Below, in pieces: positions 24,065-24,999 of a DNA stretch of 24,999 nt. Location of the stretch: IMG/VR virus record IMGVR_UViG_3300010885_008624, positions 1 to 24,999 of that record. One strand, written 5' to 3'. Each line of letters starts with the position of its first letter. Position 1 is the first letter of the stretch. The notes beneath the pieces are model-generated. The model was not told where the DNA came from. It saw only the letters and a list, made by a program, of their open reading frames with translations, and made no database searches. Position numbers and translations under genes: made by a program. Source of the DNA: a virus.

Positions 24065-24577
24065 ATGGAATACCCGGTTGCAGGAAGTCCACCGAACGTC
24101 GTCGATGGTGTAGCCCTTGGCTACCTCGACACCAGCGGCAACTTCGTCCCAATCACCGCCGCCGTCCCGATGCCCGTCGCCGGCCTTCCGACCAGCCTTG
24201 GCCAAAAGACCATGGCCCTGTCTCTCGGTGTCGCCATCGCCAGCGATCAGAGCGCGGTGCCGGTCTCAATTCTGGACATCAGCAATGCCGAATACGAGAC
24301 CGTGGCGGCAGGCCAGACGGCCCAGGTGTTGGGTGGCACGGGTGCGACCGGAGACTATCTTGGCGGCCTGCTGGTCACGCCAGCAAGCACGTCTCCGGGA
24401 GTCGTCACGATCCTCGACAATGCCACATCCATCAACGTCTTTGCCGGTGGTGCGTCGAGTCTGTCCAACCTCGTGCCGTTTTTCATTCCCATCGGGGCCA
24501 AGAGCGTGAGCGGCGCGTGGAAGGTGACGACGGGATCGAACGTCTCTGTCGTGGCTGTCGGTAACTTCTCCGCATAA
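24065..24577 (+). CDS. virion-associated hypothetical protein
   Basis: The 170-residue product is soluble and beta-rich. Residues about 76-170 carry the run ETVAAGQTAQVLGGTGATGDY, LLVTPASTSPGVVTI, NVFAGGASSL and SGAWKVTTGSNVSVVAVGNF, a conserved unit I know from structural-region proteins of many tailed phages, without an established function. The ATG at 24065 is preceded by GAGG with suitable spacing. The stop overlaps the next start as TAATG, so the two are coupled. A baseplate-hub, fibre or collar accessory role is inferred from its place downstream of the tail fibre. Confidence 0.7.
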   Translation: MEYPVAGSPPNVVDGVALGYLDTSGNFVPITAAVPMPVAGLPTSLGQKTMALSLGVAIASDQSAVPVSILDISNAEYETVAAGQTAQVLGGTGATGDYLGGLLVTPASTSPGVVTILDNATSINVFAGGASSLSNLVPFFIPIGAKSVSGAWKVTTGSNVSVVAVGNFSA

Positions 24578-24999
24578 TGTACCCTATCGGACCCTACCGA
24601 TACGGCAACCCTGCGGCGATGGGGGGCGTGGTCTACGACCCTATTGTGACCGCATGGAGCGCCGCCGTGGTCTCTGCCGGTGGCGCCCCGTCAGCCGCGC
24701 GCCTCGCCATCTGGTCGACCATGTGGGCAGGCATCCGGGCCGATGGCGACTTGTCGAGCTTCGATAGCCTGTGGGGATTCTGTGGCGAAGATACGCAATC
24801 GGCGCTGATCGACTTCATCGGACTGCGCACGGCGACGGCGGTGAACTCGCCAACCTTCACGGCGAACCAAGGATACGCCGGCAACGGCACCACGAGCTAC
24901 ATCAACTCGACGTGGAACCCTGTTACGCACGGGGTGGCCTATACGCAGAACTCTGCAGGTATCATCCTGTACGACAGGACCGCGCGGACGGACTCTGCA
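24577..24999 (+). CDS. probable lectin-like structural protein, cut by window end
   Basis: The frame from ATG 24577 is open to the last base (141 codons, no stop), so the gene continues beyond the window. It begins MYPIGPYRYG, has a helical middle with ARLAIWSTMWAGIRADGDL and FDSLWGFCGEDTQSALIDF, then a beta section SPTFTANQGYAGNGTTSYI and GVAYTQNSAGIILYDRT. The FTANQGYAGNGTTSYI element resembles concanavalin-like modules in phage surface proteins with a fixed GxGxxxY pattern, which often bind sugars. The TAATG overlap couples it to the preceding gene. The assignment rests on a partial sequence. Confidence 0.65.
   Translation, partial: MYPIGPYRYGNPAAMGGVVYDPIVTAWSAAVVSAGGAPSAARLAIWSTMWAGIRADGDLSSFDSLWGFCGEDTQSALIDFIGLRTATAVNSPTFTANQGYAGNGTTSYINSTWNPVTHGVAYTQNSAGIILYDRTARTDSA

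Noticed and set aside
24581-24591. Inverted copy of the leader box (ACCCTATCGGA) as a third regulatory site
   Set aside because: It lies inside the start of a coding sequence without the GAAT block or TATRGT at the right spacing. A single 10-base match in 25 kb is within chance. The 8-base match CCGATAGG inside the gene near 14714 is likewise taken as chance.

Overview
The window is a near-continuous run of plus-strand virion genes from a tailed, podovirus-type (short-tailed) bacteriophage or prophage. Base composition is visibly GC-rich. Together with the gene set, which resembles the temperate/T7-like podoviruses whose head genes are named after Bordetella phage BPP-1 (Bbp16, Bbp19 and similar), this suggests a proteobacterial host. 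An alphaproteobacterium is my guess but is weakly supported. No integrase, repressor, replication, polymerase or clear lysis gene lies in the window, so a lytic and a temperate life style cannot be told apart. No tRNA, rRNA, CRISPR array, insertion sequence or minus-strand gene is supported.

Layout: (1) 1-727, two small genes, one unknown and one winged-helix DNA-binding. (2) 720-2450, DNA packaging: small terminase, then a large terminase split into ATPase and nuclease reading frames by an apparent -1 frameshift near 1674-1701. (3) 2447-3257, a small lipoprotein and two small unknown proteins. (4) 3260-9463, head: portal, two small proteins (one Bbp19-like), scaffold, major capsid protein, Bbp16-like cement protein, a small protein, and a four-repeat beta-rich protein likely to decorate the capsid. 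(5) 9460-11072, two different GT-A-type glycosyltransferase-like genes inside the structural operon. (6) 11073-14322, head-tail adaptor and tail nozzle. (7) 14319-22211, ejection/internal proteins: a GNAT-like small protein, a small membrane-anchored coiled-coil protein, an 837-residue protein carrying an M15-type murein peptidase, and a 1448-residue protein carrying an ADP-ribosyltransferase domain of the polyvalent-protein type. (8) 22266-24999, host-contact genes: a tail fibre with a T7 gp17-like N-terminus, a small assembly-like protein, and two probable surface/structural proteins, the last cut by the window end.

Genes are packed with stop/start overlaps (ATGA, GTGA, TAATG), so translational coupling is expected. 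Two of the few real gaps (2672-2724 and 22212-22265) hold alignable ~55-bp leaders sharing the box ATCCGATAGG and a -10-like TATRGT placed 6-8 bases before an ATG that has no Shine-Dalgarno. They look like paired phage promoters making leaderless or nearly leaderless messages. The major capsid gene and the repeat-protein gene share another signal, the ribosome-binding leader TTCGGAGTAAC.

The observations most worth following up are the split terminase, the paired leaders, the glycosyltransferase pair beside a repetitive capsid-surface candidate, and the virion-borne ADP-ribosyltransferase domain. Family assignments come from remembered motifs and gene order, not from searches.
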